Source of the DNA: Lysinibacillus composti
GTDB taxonomy: Bacteria; Bacillota; Bacilli; Bacillales_A; Planococcaceae
Length of the DNA: 64,000 nucleotides
Assembly (NCBI RefSeq): GCF_016908465.1
Contig: NZ_JAFBDY010000011.1
Location: forward strand, 1 to 64,000
Direction of reading: 5' to 3'
Positions 42,848 to 56,419 of this stretch are shown in pieces (the stretch's first letter is position 1; every line of letters starts with the position of its first letter). The position numbers were made by a program, and so were the translations under genes. Below the pieces are notes generated by a model. It had not been told where the DNA came from, made no database searches, and saw only the letters and a program-made list of their open reading frames with translations.

Positions 42848-43669
42848 TTAAAATAAACCATCAACAATTGATCGAATTCCTAATAAAAGTAAAATAATTC
42901 GTAAAGCAAATATTAGTGTCTCTGATTTTAACTTTTTATTTAATGATGCACCAATTTTTGCTCCGATAAATGCGCCAATAATAACCGGAATTGTATAAAT
43001 CCATGGTACATTACCAAGTGAAATATGACTAACTGAGTTTACGATTGACGTTAAAAATACCATAAACATTGACGTTGCCACTGCAACATGCGGAGGAAAT
43101 CGGAATAAAAGTAACATGGCTGGGACAATCATAGAGCCACCTCCGATTCCAAATAAACCTGAAGCAAAGCCAATAAAAAAGGTAAGTAATAACGCAAACC
43201 AAATAGGATACCCGTAAATAAATTCTGTACCAGCGTCATCAGTAAAATGACGTTTTGTACCGTGTTCTACAAACCATGTTATCGGCTTAAGCTTATCTTG
43301 CACTAATAATAAAATAGCTAATAAAATTAATACTATTCCAAAATAAGTATTAAACGAAGGAAGATCTAATCCTTTATTAACCAATGCACCCAAAACTGTT
43401 CCCGGTACACTACCAATAAAAAAGATAAAGCCACTTTTATAATCGACTCTTTTAGTTTTAGCATATGACAACGTTGAGGATAGTCCTGTAAAGATCATCA
43501 TGACGACTGATAAACCAACAACTGTTTGCGGTGTTAAATCTGGAATATATCCTAATGAAATACCTATAAATAATGTTGCAGGTACGAGGATTGCACCGCC
43601 GCCTAAGCCAACAAGCGCACCAATAATACCTGAACTTAACGCGATCATTGCAAGTAAGAAAAACTCCAT
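42848..43669 (-). CDS. yunE: TauE/SafE family sulfite/organosulfonate exporter-like protein (YunE)
   Basis: A 273-residue membrane protein of eight or so helices in two repeats. The repeat signature appears twice: GIIGALVGLGGGAILVPA near the start and GFASGLFGIGGGSMIVPA near 175. Such proteins are proposed anion exporters for sulfite, sulfonates or related compounds; the substrate is not determined. The ATG at 43669 gives the B. subtilis YunE length. GAAGGAGA lies 12 nt upstream within the end of yunF. Confidence 0.88.
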   Translation of the reverse strand: MEFFLLAMIALSSGIIGALVGLGGGAILVPATLFIGISLGYIPDLTPQTVVGLSVVMMIFTGLSSTLSYAKTKRVDYKSGFIFFIGSVPGTVLGALVNKGLDLPSFNTYFGIVLILLAILLLVQDKLKPITWFVEHGTKRHFTDDAGTEFIYGYPIWFALLLTFFIGFASGLFGIGGGSMIVPAMLLLFRFPPHVAVATSMFMVFLTSIVNSVSHISLGNVPWIYTIPVIIGAFIGAKIGASLNKKLKSETLIFALRIILLLLGIRSIVDGLF

Positions 43670-43676
43670 TATTATT

Positions 43677-44531
43677 TTAATCTCCTTCAAATAAATCTAA
43701 CTGTTTAGGAGATAAGCCACTATATTCAATATTTAATATGCTTTGTAATTGCTTGGCATTTTTCGCAGCATGATGACCGGAATTGTTATTAAATAACACA
43801 TAAACATCTTTTGCCTGTTGCTTTAATTGTAATATAATTTGAGCTAATCCCTGTAGTTCTTCTTCATTATAATCATATAAAAACCGAACTTCTCGCCAGT
43901 TTTCTTTCTGACCTGCACTCCGCCACCCATGTATATTTCGACCATGAATTCTAACAATAACTCGATCTGTAGTGGCCTCACTTACTAGAGGAACTGAGCC
44001 AGAACCAGCTTGTGGTTCATCACAAACAGTATGAATTAAGTCATTTTCGTTCAAAAATTTCAACATTTTATGTCTCATTTGACCTGCATACCAAGTTTGA
44101 TTTCGAAATTCAATGGCAACTCGGAATCCCCGTAATTGTTCTTTAATATATCGTATATAGTTAATATTCTTCACATTACAATCGTACCATGGAGGAAATT
44201 GAACAAGTATTGCTCCTAGCTTGCCATGATTTTTAAATACATTGGCACTTTCTATAAATGAATTAAACATATCATTTCTAGTTTCAAAAGGAATTTCCCC
44301 CCGATTGTGTCCTGTAATACCTTGATAGGATTTCACAATAAATTGAAAGTTATCAGGAGTTTCATTACACCATTTCTCAATACTTGTTTGAGAAGGAATT
44401 GCATAAAAGGACGTATCTACTTCAACAATTGGAAAATGCCCACTATAAGCAAAAAGTTTATCGCGGGTTGTAGTTCCTTCATTATAAAGATCAGGATGGT
44501 CACTCCAACCTGTTAGACCAATGTATACCAA
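43677..44531 (-). CDS. yunF: DUF72 family TIM-barrel protein (YunF)
   Basis: A 284-residue cytosolic protein with the DUF72 pattern: GLTGWSDHPDLY at the start, then FPIVEVDTSFYAIPS and KWCNETPDNFQFIVKSYQGIT, LGAILVQFPPW, and VAIEFRNQTW; the C-terminal VYVLFNNNSGHHAAKNA is characteristic. The function of the family is unknown. It starts at TTG (44531) behind AAAGGAGAAGG. Longer frames to 44588 lack a site. It is the first gene of the yunF-yunE-yunD run. Confidence 0.88.
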   Translation of the reverse strand: MVYIGLTGWSDHPDLYNEGTTTRDKLFAYSGHFPIVEVDTSFYAIPSQTSIEKWCNETPDNFQFIVKSYQGITGHNRGEIPFETRNDMFNSFIESANVFKNHGKLGAILVQFPPWYDCNVKNINYIRYIKEQLRGFRVAIEFRNQTWYAGQMRHKMLKFLNENDLIHTVCDEPQAGSGSVPLVSEATTDRVIVRIHGRNIHGWRSAGQKENWREVRFLYDYNEEELQGLAQIILQLKQQAKDVYVLFNNNSGHHAAKNAKQLQSILNIEYSGLSPKQLDLFEGD

Positions 44532-44662
44532 TAAATACCTTCTCCTTTCCAATATCATACCATAGACATTACCAAAAAATGATATCATACGTTTTCTTCA
44601 TTCAAAGAAAAGAAGAATTTAAATTCATTAACATTTACGAGGAATCATACTCCCCCATATAG

Positions 44663-44696
44663 AAAAAAGCGAGCTAGCAATTTGCTAACTCGCTTT
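44663..44696 (-). terminator. terminator of the suf operon
   Basis: Minus-strand AAAGCGAGTTAGCAAA pairs with TTTGCTAGCTCGCTTT with one mismatch near the apex and a very short loop, followed by T residues. It lies just after the sufB stop codon. Confidence 0.9.
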
Positions 44697-44711
44697 GGTT
44701 TTATATTGGCA

Positions 44712-46109
44712 TTAACCAATAGAACCTTCCATTTCGAACTTAATTAAGCGGTTCATTTCAACTGCATATTCCATTGGAAGTTCTTTTGTAAATGGTTCGA
44801 TGAAGCCCATAACGATCATTTCTGTTGCTTCTTGTTCTGAGACCCCACGAGACATTAAATAGAATAATTGTTCTTCAGATACTTTCGAAACTTTTGCTTC
44901 GTGCTCTAATGAAACATTATCATTTAAGATTTCATTGTAAGGAATTGTATCTGATGTAGATTGATTATCCATAATTAATGTATCACATTCGATGTTTGAA
45001 CGAGCACCAGTTGCTTTTGGACCAAAACGAACAACACCACGATATGTTACTTTACCGCCTTGTTTAGCGATCGATTTAGATACGATTGTAGAAGATGTAT
45101 TCGGTGCTAAATGAATCATTTTGGCACCAGCATCTTGGTGTTGACCTTTCCCTGCAATAGCAATAGAAAGTGTCAAACCACGTGCACCTTCACCTTTTAA
45201 AATACATGCTGGGTATTTCATCGTTAATTTTGAACCGATGTTACCATCAATCCATTCCATTGTACCGTTTTCTTCAACAACAGTACGTTTTGTAACTAGG
45301 TTGTAAACATTGTTTGCCCAGTTTTGAATTGTTGTGTAACGGCAATATGCATCTTTCTTAACGATAATTTCTACTACCGCTGAGTGAAGTGAGTTTGTTG
45401 TGTAAACAGGAGCTGTACATCCTTCTACATAGTGAACACTCGCACCTTCATCAACAATAATTAATGTACGTTCGAATTGACCCATATTTTCAGAGTTAAT
45501 ACGGAAATACGCTTGAAGTGGTGTATCTAATTTTACACCAGGTGGCACATAAATAAATGATCCACCAGACCAAACTGCTGAGTTAAGAGCAGCAAATTTG
45601 TTATCTGAAGATGGAATTACAGTACCCCAGTGTTTTTTAAAGATATCTTCGTTTTCACGAAGTGCAGAATCTGTATCTTTGAATACAATACCTAAGTCTT
45701 CAAGGTCTTTTTTCATGTTGTGGTAAACTACTTCAGATTCATACTGAGCAGATACACCAGCTAAATATTTTTGTTCAGCTTCAGGAATCCCTAATTTATC
45801 AAATGTTGCTTTGATTTCATCAGGAACTTCATCCCAAGATTTTTGAGTAGCTTCAGATGGTTTTACATAATAAGTAATTTCATCGAAGTCTAGACCTGCT
45901 AAGTCGCCACCCCATTGTGGCATTGGTTTTGAGTAGAATATTTCAAGAGCCTTTAAGCGGTAGTTTAACATCCACTCAGGTTCTTTTTTCATATTTGAAA
46001 TTTCACGGACGATTTCTTCAGTTAATCCACGTTTTGAACGGAAAATTGATACGTCCTTGTCATGGAAGCCGTATTTATAATCGCCAATTTCAGGCATTTT
46101 TTTAGCCAT
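44712..46109 (-). CDS. sufB: Fe-S cluster assembly protein SufB
   Basis: A 465-residue scaffold subunit of the SufBC2D complex, where clusters are built. The conserved beta-helix core is clear: [45 protein letters not shown] (with the key cysteine), and the C-terminal [19 protein letters not shown]. It is the last gene of sufC-sufD-sufS-sufU-sufB and lies 20 nt after sufU. Confidence 0.96.
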   Translation of the reverse strand: MAKKMPEIGDYKYGFHDKDVSIFRSKRGLTEEIVREISNMKKEPEWMLNYRLKALEIFYSKPMPQWGGDLAGLDFDEITYYVKPSEATQKSWDEVPDEIKATFDKLGIPEAEQKYLAGVSAQYESEVVYHNMKKDLEDLGIVFKDTDSALRENEDIFKKHWGTVIPSSDNKFAALNSAVWSGGSFIYVPPGVKLDTPLQAYFRINSENMGQFERTLIIVDEGASVHYVEGCTAPVYTTNSLHSAVVEIIVKKDAYCRYTTIQNWANNVYNLVTKRTVVEENGTMEWIDGNIGSKLTMKYPACILKGEGARGLTLSIAIAGKGQHQDAGAKMIHLAPNTSSTIVSKSIAKQGGKVTYRGVVRFGPKATGARSNIECDTLIMDNQSTSDTIPYNEILNDNVSLEHEAKVSKVSEEQLFYLMSRGVSEQEATEMIVMGFIEPFTKELPMEYAVEMNRLIKFEMEGSIG

Positions 46110-46129
46110 TTTAACTCCTCCGTTCAGCT

Positions 46130-49087
<2,958 letters not shown>

Positions 49088-49107
49088 GTTGTTTCGTCCT
49101 CCTCTAC

Positions 49108-49887
49108 TTAAGCTTCTTGTACTGCGTCTGTATCTTCAATACCTAATTCTTTTTTGATCCAATCGTAACCTTCTGCTTCTAAGCGTTGTGCTAGTTCAGG
49201 ACCACCAGATTTAACAACGCGACCTTGCATCATTACGTGTACTTGGTCAGGAGTGATGTAATTTAATAAACGTTGGTAGTGAGTGATTGCTAGACAGCCG
49301 AATCCTTCACCGCGCATTTCGTTAATACCTTTTGCAACAACTTTTAATGCATCGATATCAAGACCAGAGTCGATTTCGTCTAAAATTGCAAAAGTAGGTT
49401 TAATCATCATTAATTGAAGAATTTCGTTACGTTTTTTCTCACCGCCAGAGAAACCTTCGTTCAGATAGCGTTGAGCCATATCTTGATCCATTTCAAGGAA
49501 GTCCATTGTTTTATCTAATTCACGAATAAATTTCATTAATGAAATTTCGTTACCTTCTTCACGACGAGCATTAATTGCTGAACGGATAAAGTCTGCGTTT
49601 GTAACACCAGAAATTTCAGATGGATATTGCATAGCTAAGAATAAACCAGCTTTTGCACGCTCATCAACTTCCATTTCAAGTACATTTTCACCGTCAAGTT
49701 CGATTGTACCTTGTGTTACTTCATATTTAGGATGTCCCATGATTGCAGATGATAAAGTTGATTTACCTGTACCATTTGGACCCATGATTGCGTGTACTTC
49801 ATTTGTATTAATAGTAAGGTTTACACCTTTTAAAATCTCCTTGTCATCGATTGATACGTGAAGATCTTTAATTACTAAAGTTGACAT
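49108..49887 (-). CDS. sufC: Fe-S cluster assembly ATPase SufC
   Basis: A 259-residue ABC-type ATPase that powers the SufBD scaffold. Walker A is GPNGTGKST (about 36-44), the signature is FSGGEKKRNEI, Walker B ILDEIDSGLD, and the switch histidine is in AITHYQR. It is the first gene of the five-gene operon, with GGAGGTAATATA before the ATG. Fur-like sites lie 40-200 bp upstream. Confidence 0.96.
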   Translation of the reverse strand: MSTLVIKDLHVSIDDKEILKGVNLTINTNEVHAIMGPNGTGKSTLSSAIMGHPKYEVTQGTIELDGENVLEMEVDERAKAGLFLAMQYPSEISGVTNADFIRSAINARREEGNEISLMKFIRELDKTMDFLEMDQDMAQRYLNEGFSGGEKKRNEILQLMMIKPTFAILDEIDSGLDIDALKVVAKGINEMRGEGFGCLAITHYQRLLNYITPDQVHVMMQGRVVKSGGPELAQRLEAEGYDWIKKELGIEDTDAVQEA

Positions 49888-50265
49888 TATATTACCTCCG
49901 TATTAGATACATTGAATGGTAGTACCATTTCTAATTTATTATCATTCTAATCTTAACTCAAAACCGTTTACCATGCAAACATTTATTCTGTAATGAAAAT
50001 AAATCAAATAAATCCATAAAATCTAAGGACTTTTAACTCCTTGAAATTTTTTGATGAAAATTACATCAACAAATTGTGAACATAATCATTTTCAATAATC
50101 ATTTTCTAATTGAGAATGGTCTTCACTTAAAAATCTCGACAGATTACAGAAATTTCGCATCTAATTCATTTTCAGCTTGCCATAAAAATACTATACCTTT
50201 TTAATATGAAATAAAAATTCACTATGCCATCTTACCATTTAATCAGAAGTCCAGAAATAATAAAA
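49888..50265. other. upstream region of the suf operon
   Basis: About 380 AT-rich bp between the suf operon and the gltB terminator. It should carry the suf promoter; TTGAGT with a 17 bp spacer to TAAATT on the minus strand, close to sufC, is a weak candidate. Direct repeats resembling Fur sites lie at about 50080-50106. No gene is seen. Confidence 0.5.
50080..50094. promoter_or_regulatory. Fur-box-like sequence upstream of sufC
   Basis: The minus strand TGAAAATGATTATGT agrees with the 7-1-7 Fur consensus TGATAATNATTATCA at 11 of 14 informative positions. It is followed upstream by a near repeat (AGAAAATGATTATTG). A perfect half-site TGATAAT lies closer to sufC, near 49941. Iron control of Fe-S assembly is common but not established for this family of operons in Bacillus. 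Confidence 0.35.
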
Positions 50266-50312
50266 TAAAAAAGCGTTTTTTGAGGTATATTTCACTCAAA
50301 AAGCGCTTTTTT
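50266..50312 (-). terminator. terminator of the glutamate synthase operon
   Basis: Minus-strand AAAAAGCGCTTTTTGAG pairs with CTCAAAAAACGCTTTTT (one mismatch) across a 10-nt loop, with flanking T residues. Confidence 0.9.
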
Positions 50313-50314
50313 GA

Positions 50315-51793
50315 TTATGCTTTGACAGATGTAGTTAAAAATTCTTCTACACTTGCAGCCACTGCACGACCTTCTTTAATTGCCCATACAACTAAACTTT
50401 GACCACGTCTAGCATCACCAGCAACAAATACACCTGGAACATTCGTTGCAAAATCCTTAATGGAAGCTTGGATTCGATTACGAACTAAGTTTACGCCAAA
50501 ATGATCTGCAATTTTATTTTCTACCCCTTCAAAACCGATGGCAACAAATACATATTGTGCTGGCCATATTTTTTCAGTACCTGGTAGCTCTTTAAAATAA
50601 TAGAAACCATCTTCGCCTAAAACCTTTTCCATTTGAATCGTATGAAGTTCTTTTACACGGCCGTTTTTATCTTTAACAATTTTTTTCGTTTGAATACAAT
50701 ATTCACGAGGATCACGACCTTTTACTGCTGCTACTTCTTCATACGCGTAATCTAATTTATAAACATTCGGGTCTTGTGGCCAAGGCGTCTCATCTGTACG
50801 CACTTTTGGAAGCTCTGGATGTTTACCAAATTGATAAACTGAGCGAGCTTCTTGACGTATAGCAGTCGCCACACAGTCAGCACCTGTATCTCCACCACCA
50901 ATGACAATAACGTCCTTACCTTTCACATTTAAAGCTTTGCCATCTTTAAATTTAGAATCTAGTAAGCTTTGAGTCACCCCTGTTAGGTAATCCATTGCTA
51001 AATGAACACCCTCTGACTCACTGCCTTCAATATGAAGTGCTCGTTGTTTTTGTGCTCCAACACATAAAATGACAGCATCGTATTCATTTTTTAATTGCTC
51101 TCCAGTGATGTCTACCCCAACCTCTGTATTCAATACAAAGTCAATTCCTTCTTGTTGAAGTAAATTCACACGGCGTTCTACTACTTCTTTTTCTAATTTC
51201 ATATTTGGAATTCCATACATTAACAAGCCACCAGGACGGTCAGCACGTTCATATACAGTGACACTGTGTCCTTTTTGATTCAGTTGATCTGCTGCTGCTA
51301 ATCCAGCAGGACCTGATCCAACTATTGCAATCTTTTTACCTGTTCGGTGTGATGGAATACGTGGAACAATCCAGTTGTTCTCAAAGCCCTTATCAATAAT
51401 TGAGCGTTCAATAGATTTTATAGCTACTGACGGCTCATTAATACCCAAAGTACAAGAACCTTCACAAGGCGCTGGACAAACGCGCCCTGTGAATTCTGGG
51501 AAATTATTAGTCATGTGAAGACGTTGTAATGCTTCTTGCCATTTCCCTTTGTATACTAAGTCATTCCATTCTGGAATCACATTTTGAATTGGACATCCTG
51601 CAGCAGCTCCACGTACTTCAATCCCCATATGACAAAATGGTGTAGCACAATCCATGCAACGTGCACCTTGTGTTTGTAGTGATTCATCTGACAGCCTTGA
51701 AGCATATTCATTCCAATTTAGAATACGCTCTAGTGGAGGCTGTTCTTTCGTTTTCTCTCTTTTATATTCCATAAATCCTGTTGGTTTCCCCAT
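50315..51793 (-). CDS. gltB: glutamate synthase small subunit (GltB in Bacillus naming, GltD in E. coli naming)
   Basis: A 492-residue FAD and Fe-S protein that passes NADPH electrons to the large subunit. The N-terminal Fe-S region has RCMDCATPFCH, GCPIQNVIPEW and RVCPAPCEGSC. The FAD motif is VGSGPAGLAAADQL (about 154-167) and the NADPH motif is VIGGGDTGADC (about 298-308); the end has VFVAGDARRGQSLVVWAI. It follows the large subunit by 15 nt with GAGGGGG as ribosome binding site. Confidence 0.95.
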   Translation of the reverse strand: MGKPTGFMEYKREKTKEQPPLERILNWNEYASRLSDESLQTQGARCMDCATPFCHMGIEVRGAAAGCPIQNVIPEWNDLVYKGKWQEALQRLHMTNNFPEFTGRVCPAPCEGSCTLGINEPSVAIKSIERSIIDKGFENNWIVPRIPSHRTGKKIAIVGSGPAGLAAADQLNQKGHSVTVYERADRPGGLLMYGIPNMKLEKEVVERRVNLLQQEGIDFVLNTEVGVDITGEQLKNEYDAVILCVGAQKQRALHIEGSESEGVHLAMDYLTGVTQSLLDSKFKDGKALNVKGKDVIVIGGGDTGADCVATAIRQEARSVYQFGKHPELPKVRTDETPWPQDPNVYKLDYAYEEVAAVKGRDPREYCIQTKKIVKDKNGRVKELHTIQMEKVLGEDGFYYFKELPGTEKIWPAQYVFVAIGFEGVENKIADHFGVNLVRNRIQASIKDFATNVPGVFVAGDARRGQSLVVWAIKEGRAVAASVEEFLTTSVKA

Positions 51794-51808
51794 TTCTAGA
51801 ACCCCCTC

Positions 51809-54800
51809 TTATTTGGAAATCGCTAGCTCTTTGCTGCCAGTTGTTTCTACAAATGCCTGCATAGCTGCTTGATTTTCTGTTAATCCATTGAATTTATGAT
51901 GGTTAATTTTTTCCATCATTTTTTGATAATCTGTTGGTACAACTTTTACAAATTTCGGAACAAATTCATCCCATTTTGCTAAAATATCTAACGCAATTGA
52001 GCTATCCGTTTGTTCTAAATGTTGAATAATCATTGAACGAATTGCTTCAATCTCCGTTTTATCTTCTAGACGTTCGAAATGAATCATTTCTTTATTACAT
52101 TTTTCTTTCAATTCATTTTCGTCCGTTGGTAGTATATAAGCTATTCCTCCTGACATACCAGCCGCGAAGTTTTTACCTACATCACCTAAGATCACGACAC
52201 GACCACCAGTCATATACTCGCATCCGTGGTCACCGATGCCTTCAACAACCACATTAGCACCACTGTTTCGAACAGCAAAACGATCTCCTGCTCGCCCATT
52301 GATGAAGACGCTTCCGCTCGTTGCTCCATAAAGACAAACGTTACCAGCAATGACGTTCTTCTCTTGCTTTCCTTTAATTGGTGCTGTGGCAATTAGCTTA
52401 CCACCAGATAATCCCTTACCGAAATAGTCATTCACATCACCAACAACTGATAATGTCATCCCTTTTGGTACGAATGCTCCGAAACTTTGACCAGCATGAC
52501 CAGTAAATTTCAAGTGGATCAAGCCTTCCTTCAGACCCGCTTCTCCGTACTTTTTAGATATCTCACTACCAATAATTGTTCCAACTACACGGTCAGTATT
52601 TTTAATTGTGTATTCTAATTCAATTGGCTCTTTTTCATTAATTGCTTTTTGAACTTTCGGTAATAATTCACGAAGGTCAAATGTTTCTTCTATTAGAAGG
52701 TCTTGGTTCGTTTGTTTTGTACGAGACCCTTCAACTTGATGAAGTAATGTAGACAAGTTAAGTTGACTTGCTTTCCAATGTTGTTTTGCTCTTTCACTTA
52801 CTTGTAAAACATCAGTACGTCCTACCATTTCATCAATTGTACGGAAGCCTAACATTGCCATATATTCTCGCATTTCTTCTGCTATAAAGCGCATGAAGTT
52901 TACAACATGATCCGCAGTACCCATAAATTTCGCACGTAGTTCTGGATTTTGTGTTGCAACCCCTACAGGACATGTATCTAAGTGACAAGCACGCATCATA
53001 ATACAACCTAGAACGATTAAAGGAGCAGTTGCAAAACCATATTCTTCAGCTCCTAGTAGTGCAGCCATGACAACATCTTTCCCAGTCATTAGTTTCCCAT
53101 CTGTTTCTAGAGTTACACGATCACGCAGTCCATTTAGCATTAATGTTTGATGTGCTTCTGCTAAACCAAGCTCCCAAGGTAAACCTGTATGTTTAATAGA
53201 AGTTTTCGGAGACGCTCCTGTACCGCCGTCATAACCTGAAACGACAATGACATCTGCTCCACCTTTTGCAACACCAGCCGCAATGGTTCCAACACCAGCT
53301 TTAGCTACTAATTTCACTGAGATTCTTGCATGTCGATTAGCATTTTTCAGATCATAAATAAGTTCAGCCAAATCTTCAATAGAATAAATATCATGATGTG
53401 GTGGTGGTGAAATTAATCCAACCCCCGGTGTAGAGCCGCGCACTTCCGCAACCCACGGGTAAACTTTATTACCTGGTAGCTGACCACCTTCACCTGGTTT
53501 TGCACCTTGAGCCATTTTAATTTGAAGTTCTTTTGCATTCACTAAATAATGCGACTTTACTCCAAAACGCCCAGAAGCAATTTGTTTGATGGCACTGTTA
53601 CGGTCGTCACCATTGGAATCGATTTCAAAACGGCCTGAGTGTTCCCCACCCTCACCTGAGTTTGAACGTCCACCAAGTCTATTCATTGCAATAGCTAACG
53701 TTTCATGGGCTTCCTTAGAGATCGACCCAAATGACATTGCTCCAGTTTTAAAACGTTTAACAATAGAATCAACTGATTCAACTTCATCTAGAGGAATTGG
53801 ATTTGAAGCTTTCTTAAATTCAAGTAAGTTTCTTAAGAAGCCAATTCGTTCTTCATTTGCCATTTCAGCATACATACGGTAAATACCAAAGTCATTTTTA
53901 CGCGTTGCTAATTGTAAAGTATGAATCGTTTTTGGATTGAACGCATGGTGTTCACCATTAGCACGCCATTGGAAGTCGCTTCCTGACTCTAGCTCTTTTG
54001 TTTCACTTTTAAATGCTAAAGCATGACGTCGTTTCGCTTCTTCTCCGATTGTTTCTAAATCAATACCATCTATTTGTGAGGCTGTACCAGTAAAGTATTG
54101 ATTGATTACTTCCTTACTGATTCCAACTGCTTCAAAAATTTGTGCTCCACGATATGATTGAACTGTCGAAATCCCCATTTTTGACATTACTTTAACGACA
54201 CCGTCAGCAATCCCTTTACGGAACTTTTTCACCGCTTCTTCATAACTAATTGTGATATGGCCAGCTTCAATTGCTTGTTGGATAGAAGCGTATGCCAAAT
54301 AAGGATTAATGGCATCTACACCAAAACCGATTAACGCTGCAAAATGATGAACTTCTCGAGCTTCTCCACTATTTGTGATTAAGCTCACAAGCGTACGCTT
54401 ACCTGTTCGCACTAAGTATTGATGTAGTGCACTTGCGGCTAAAAGGATTGGAATCGCAGGTGTATTCACATTTTCTAAATGATCATTAAGAACTAAAATT
54501 GATTTCCCATTCTTAATAGCTTCATCTGCTTCATTAAAAATACGTTCCAGTCCTTTTTCCAAAGATTCCGCAAATTCAAGAGTGATGATTGCAGATTGGA
54601 ATTGTTTTTCCGTATTTTCGATAATTTCTTCATACTCACCGTTTGTTAAGATTGGTGTATCTAAATAAATCCTTCTTGCATTTTCAGCTGATGGATGTAA
54701 TAAATTCCCTTCCGCCCCTAACAACGTCATCGTAGAAGTGACAATATGTTCACGAATTGAATCAATTGGTGGATTCGTTACTTGTGCAAACAATTGTTTG

Positions 54801-56329
54801 AAATAATTAAACAATGATTGAGGAAGATCTGATAGCACTGCAAGCGGTGTATCATTCCCCATTGAACCAATCGGATCCTTGCCACTACTTGCAATTGGAA
54901 CAATATATTTATGAAGATCTTCGAATGTGTAACCGAAGACTTTTTGACGTTCCGTTAAAAGTGGGATCTCCTTAGGTATTTCTTTTTCGGCATTTACCGT
55001 TAGCATATTGTCTTCTAACCAATTACTATATGGTTTAGCAAGTGCCATTTCACTTTTCAATTGTTCATCAGAAATGATTTCGCCTTTTTCTAAATCAATT
55101 AATAACATGCGTCCTGGACTTAAGCGTTCTTTATAAAGTACATTTTCTTCTTCAATATCAACAACTCCGACTTCAGAAGAAAAGACGATCATATCATCTT
55201 TTGTTACATAGTAACGCGCAGGTCGTAAACCATTTCGATCCAGAATTGAACCAATTTGTTTTCCATCTGTGAAACAGACTGCTGTTGGTCCATCCCAAGG
55301 TTCCATTAACGTTGAATGGTAACTGTAAAATGCTTTTTTCTCATCAGAAATATGCGGATTTTCTGTCCATGGTTCTGGAATTAACATCATGGCTGTATGA
55401 GCTGGGGTACGTCCAGCTAGTACGAAAAATTCAAAAGCATTATCTAACATTGAAGAATCCGAACCTGTTGTATCAACAATTGGGAGTAATTTCTTTAGGT
55501 CTTCGCCAAAGGCTTCTGAAACAAATTGTTGTTCACGAGCATGCATCCAGTTAATGTTGCCACGTAATGTATTAATTTCTCCATTATGAACAATATAGCG
55601 ATTAGGATGTGCACGCTCCCAACTTGGGAATGTATTAGTAGAGTAACGAGAATGTACTATTGCAAAAGCAGAAATGAAGCTTTCATCTTGTAAATCAAGG
55701 TAAAATTCACTAACTTCCTCAGGAGTTAATAGCCCTTTAAATACCATTGTTTGGCTAGACAGACTAGGACAATAAAACTTTTTGCCATTTTCTTTTGCCC
55801 AATGCTCCGCTTGCTTTCTAATTAAGTATAATTTTCGTTCAAATGCTAAACGATCTTCTACATTATTTGCTTTAATAAATACTTGGCGAACCGTTGGAGC
55901 AGTAGACTTAGCAATATCACTCAATATTTCTTTATTAGTAGGAGCAGTTCTCCAGGCAATTAAAATTTGCCCTTCTTCCAAAATTAACTCATTAATTTTT
56001 TGTTCGATGGCTTCTCTCTCATCATTGTCCTGCGTGAAAAAAAACTGGCCTACGCCATATTCACCTTTTTCCGGAAGATTTAATTCTGGACAGTTCAATT
56101 TGTAAAATGCATGTGGGATTTGTACCATTAATCCGGCTCCATCACCTGTTTTCCCATCACTTCCACGTCCTGCACGGTGATCTAGTCGACATAACATTTC
56201 TAACCCATTTTTTACAATTTGATGTGAAGCGCGTCCTTTTAAATTTGCGTAAAATCCTATTCCACAAGCGTCATGTTCAAAGCTTGGTGAATACAAGCCT
56301 TGTTCGCTTGGATATTGATGAAAAGTCAT
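51809..56329 (-). CDS. gltA: glutamate synthase large subunit (GltA in Bacillus naming, GltB in E. coli naming)
   Basis: A 1506-residue enzyme that makes two glutamates from glutamine and 2-oxoglutarate. A 21-residue propeptide ends at HDA before C22, the N-terminal nucleophile of the class II glutaminase domain (about 22-420). The central domain leads to the FMN synthase domain with GGEHSGRFEID, then GYDGGTGASP. The 3Fe-4S motif is CIMMRACHLDTCPVGVATQ, followed by the C-terminal GXGXG-type beta-helix (GRAGDRFAVRNSGA). It is transcribed with gltB and divergently from gltC. GGGGGGAAT precedes the ATG. Confidence 0.97.
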   Translation of the reverse strand: MTFHQYPSEQGLYSPSFEHDACGIGFYANLKGRASHQIVKNGLEMLCRLDHRAGRGSDGKTGDGAGLMVQIPHAFYKLNCPELNLPEKGEYGVGQFFFTQDNDEREAIEQKINELILEEGQILIAWRTAPTNKEILSDIAKSTAPTVRQVFIKANNVEDRLAFERKLYLIRKQAEHWAKENGKKFYCPSLSSQTMVFKGLLTPEEVSEFYLDLQDESFISAFAIVHSRYSTNTFPSWERAHPNRYIVHNGEINTLRGNINWMHAREQQFVSEAFGEDLKKLLPIVDTTGSDSSMLDNAFEFFVLAGRTPAHTAMMLIPEPWTENPHISDEKKAFYSYHSTLMEPWDGPTAVCFTDGKQIGSILDRNGLRPARYYVTKDDMIVFSSEVGVVDIEEENVLYKERLSPGRMLLIDLEKGEIISDEQLKSEMALAKPYSNWLEDNMLTVNAEKEIPKEIPLLTERQKVFGYTFEDLHKYIVPIASSGKDPIGSMGNDTPLAVLSDLPQSLFNYFKQLFAQVTNPPIDSIREHIVTSTMTLLGAEGNLLHPSAENARRIYLDTPILTNGEYEEIIENTEKQFQSAIITLEFAESLEKGLERIFNEADEAIKNGKSILVLNDHLENVNTPAIPILLAASALHQYLVRTGKRTLVSLITNSGEAREVHHFAALIGFGVDAINPYLAYASIQQAIEAGHITISYEEAVKKFRKGIADGVVKVMSKMGISTVQSYRGAQIFEAVGISKEVINQYFTGTASQIDGIDLETIGEEAKRRHALAFKSETKELESGSDFQWRANGEHHAFNPKTIHTLQLATRKNDFGIYRMYAEMANEERIGFLRNLLEFKKASNPIPLDEVESVDSIVKRFKTGAMSFGSISKEAHETLAIAMNRLGGRSNSGEGGEHSGRFEIDSNGDDRNSAIKQIASGRFGVKSHYLVNAKELQIKMAQGAKPGEGGQLPGNKVYPWVAEVRGSTPGVGLISPPPHHDIYSIEDLAELIYDLKNANRHARISVKLVAKAGVGTIAAGVAKGGADVIVVSGYDGGTGASPKTSIKHTGLPWELGLAEAHQTLMLNGLRDRVTLETDGKLMTGKDVVMAALLGAEEYGFATAPLIVLGCIMMRACHLDTCPVGVATQNPELRAKFMGTADHVVNFMRFIAEEMREYMAMLGFRTIDEMVGRTDVLQVSERAKQHWKASQLNLSTLLHQVEGSRTKQTNQDLLIEETFDLRELLPKVQKAINEKEPIELEYTIKNTDRVVGTIIGSEISKKYGEAGLKEGLIHLKFTGHAGQSFGAFVPKGMTLSVVGDVNDYFGKGLSGGKLIATAPIKGKQEKNVIAGNVCLYGATSGSVFINGRAGDRFAVRNSGANVVVEGIGDHGCEYMTGGRVVILGDVGKNFAAGMSGGIAYILPTDENELKEKCNKEMIHFERLEDKTEIEAIRSMIIQHLEQTDSSIALDILAKWDEFVPKFVKVVPTDYQKMMEKINHHKFNGLTENQAAMQAFVETTGSKELAISK

Positions 56330-56419
56330 TTTTTTATTCCCCCCAAATCTATCGAATAACGTATTTACATTTTAAGGTTTTTAAATTAATATTAACAATA
56401 TATACTTTGGAATAAATCA

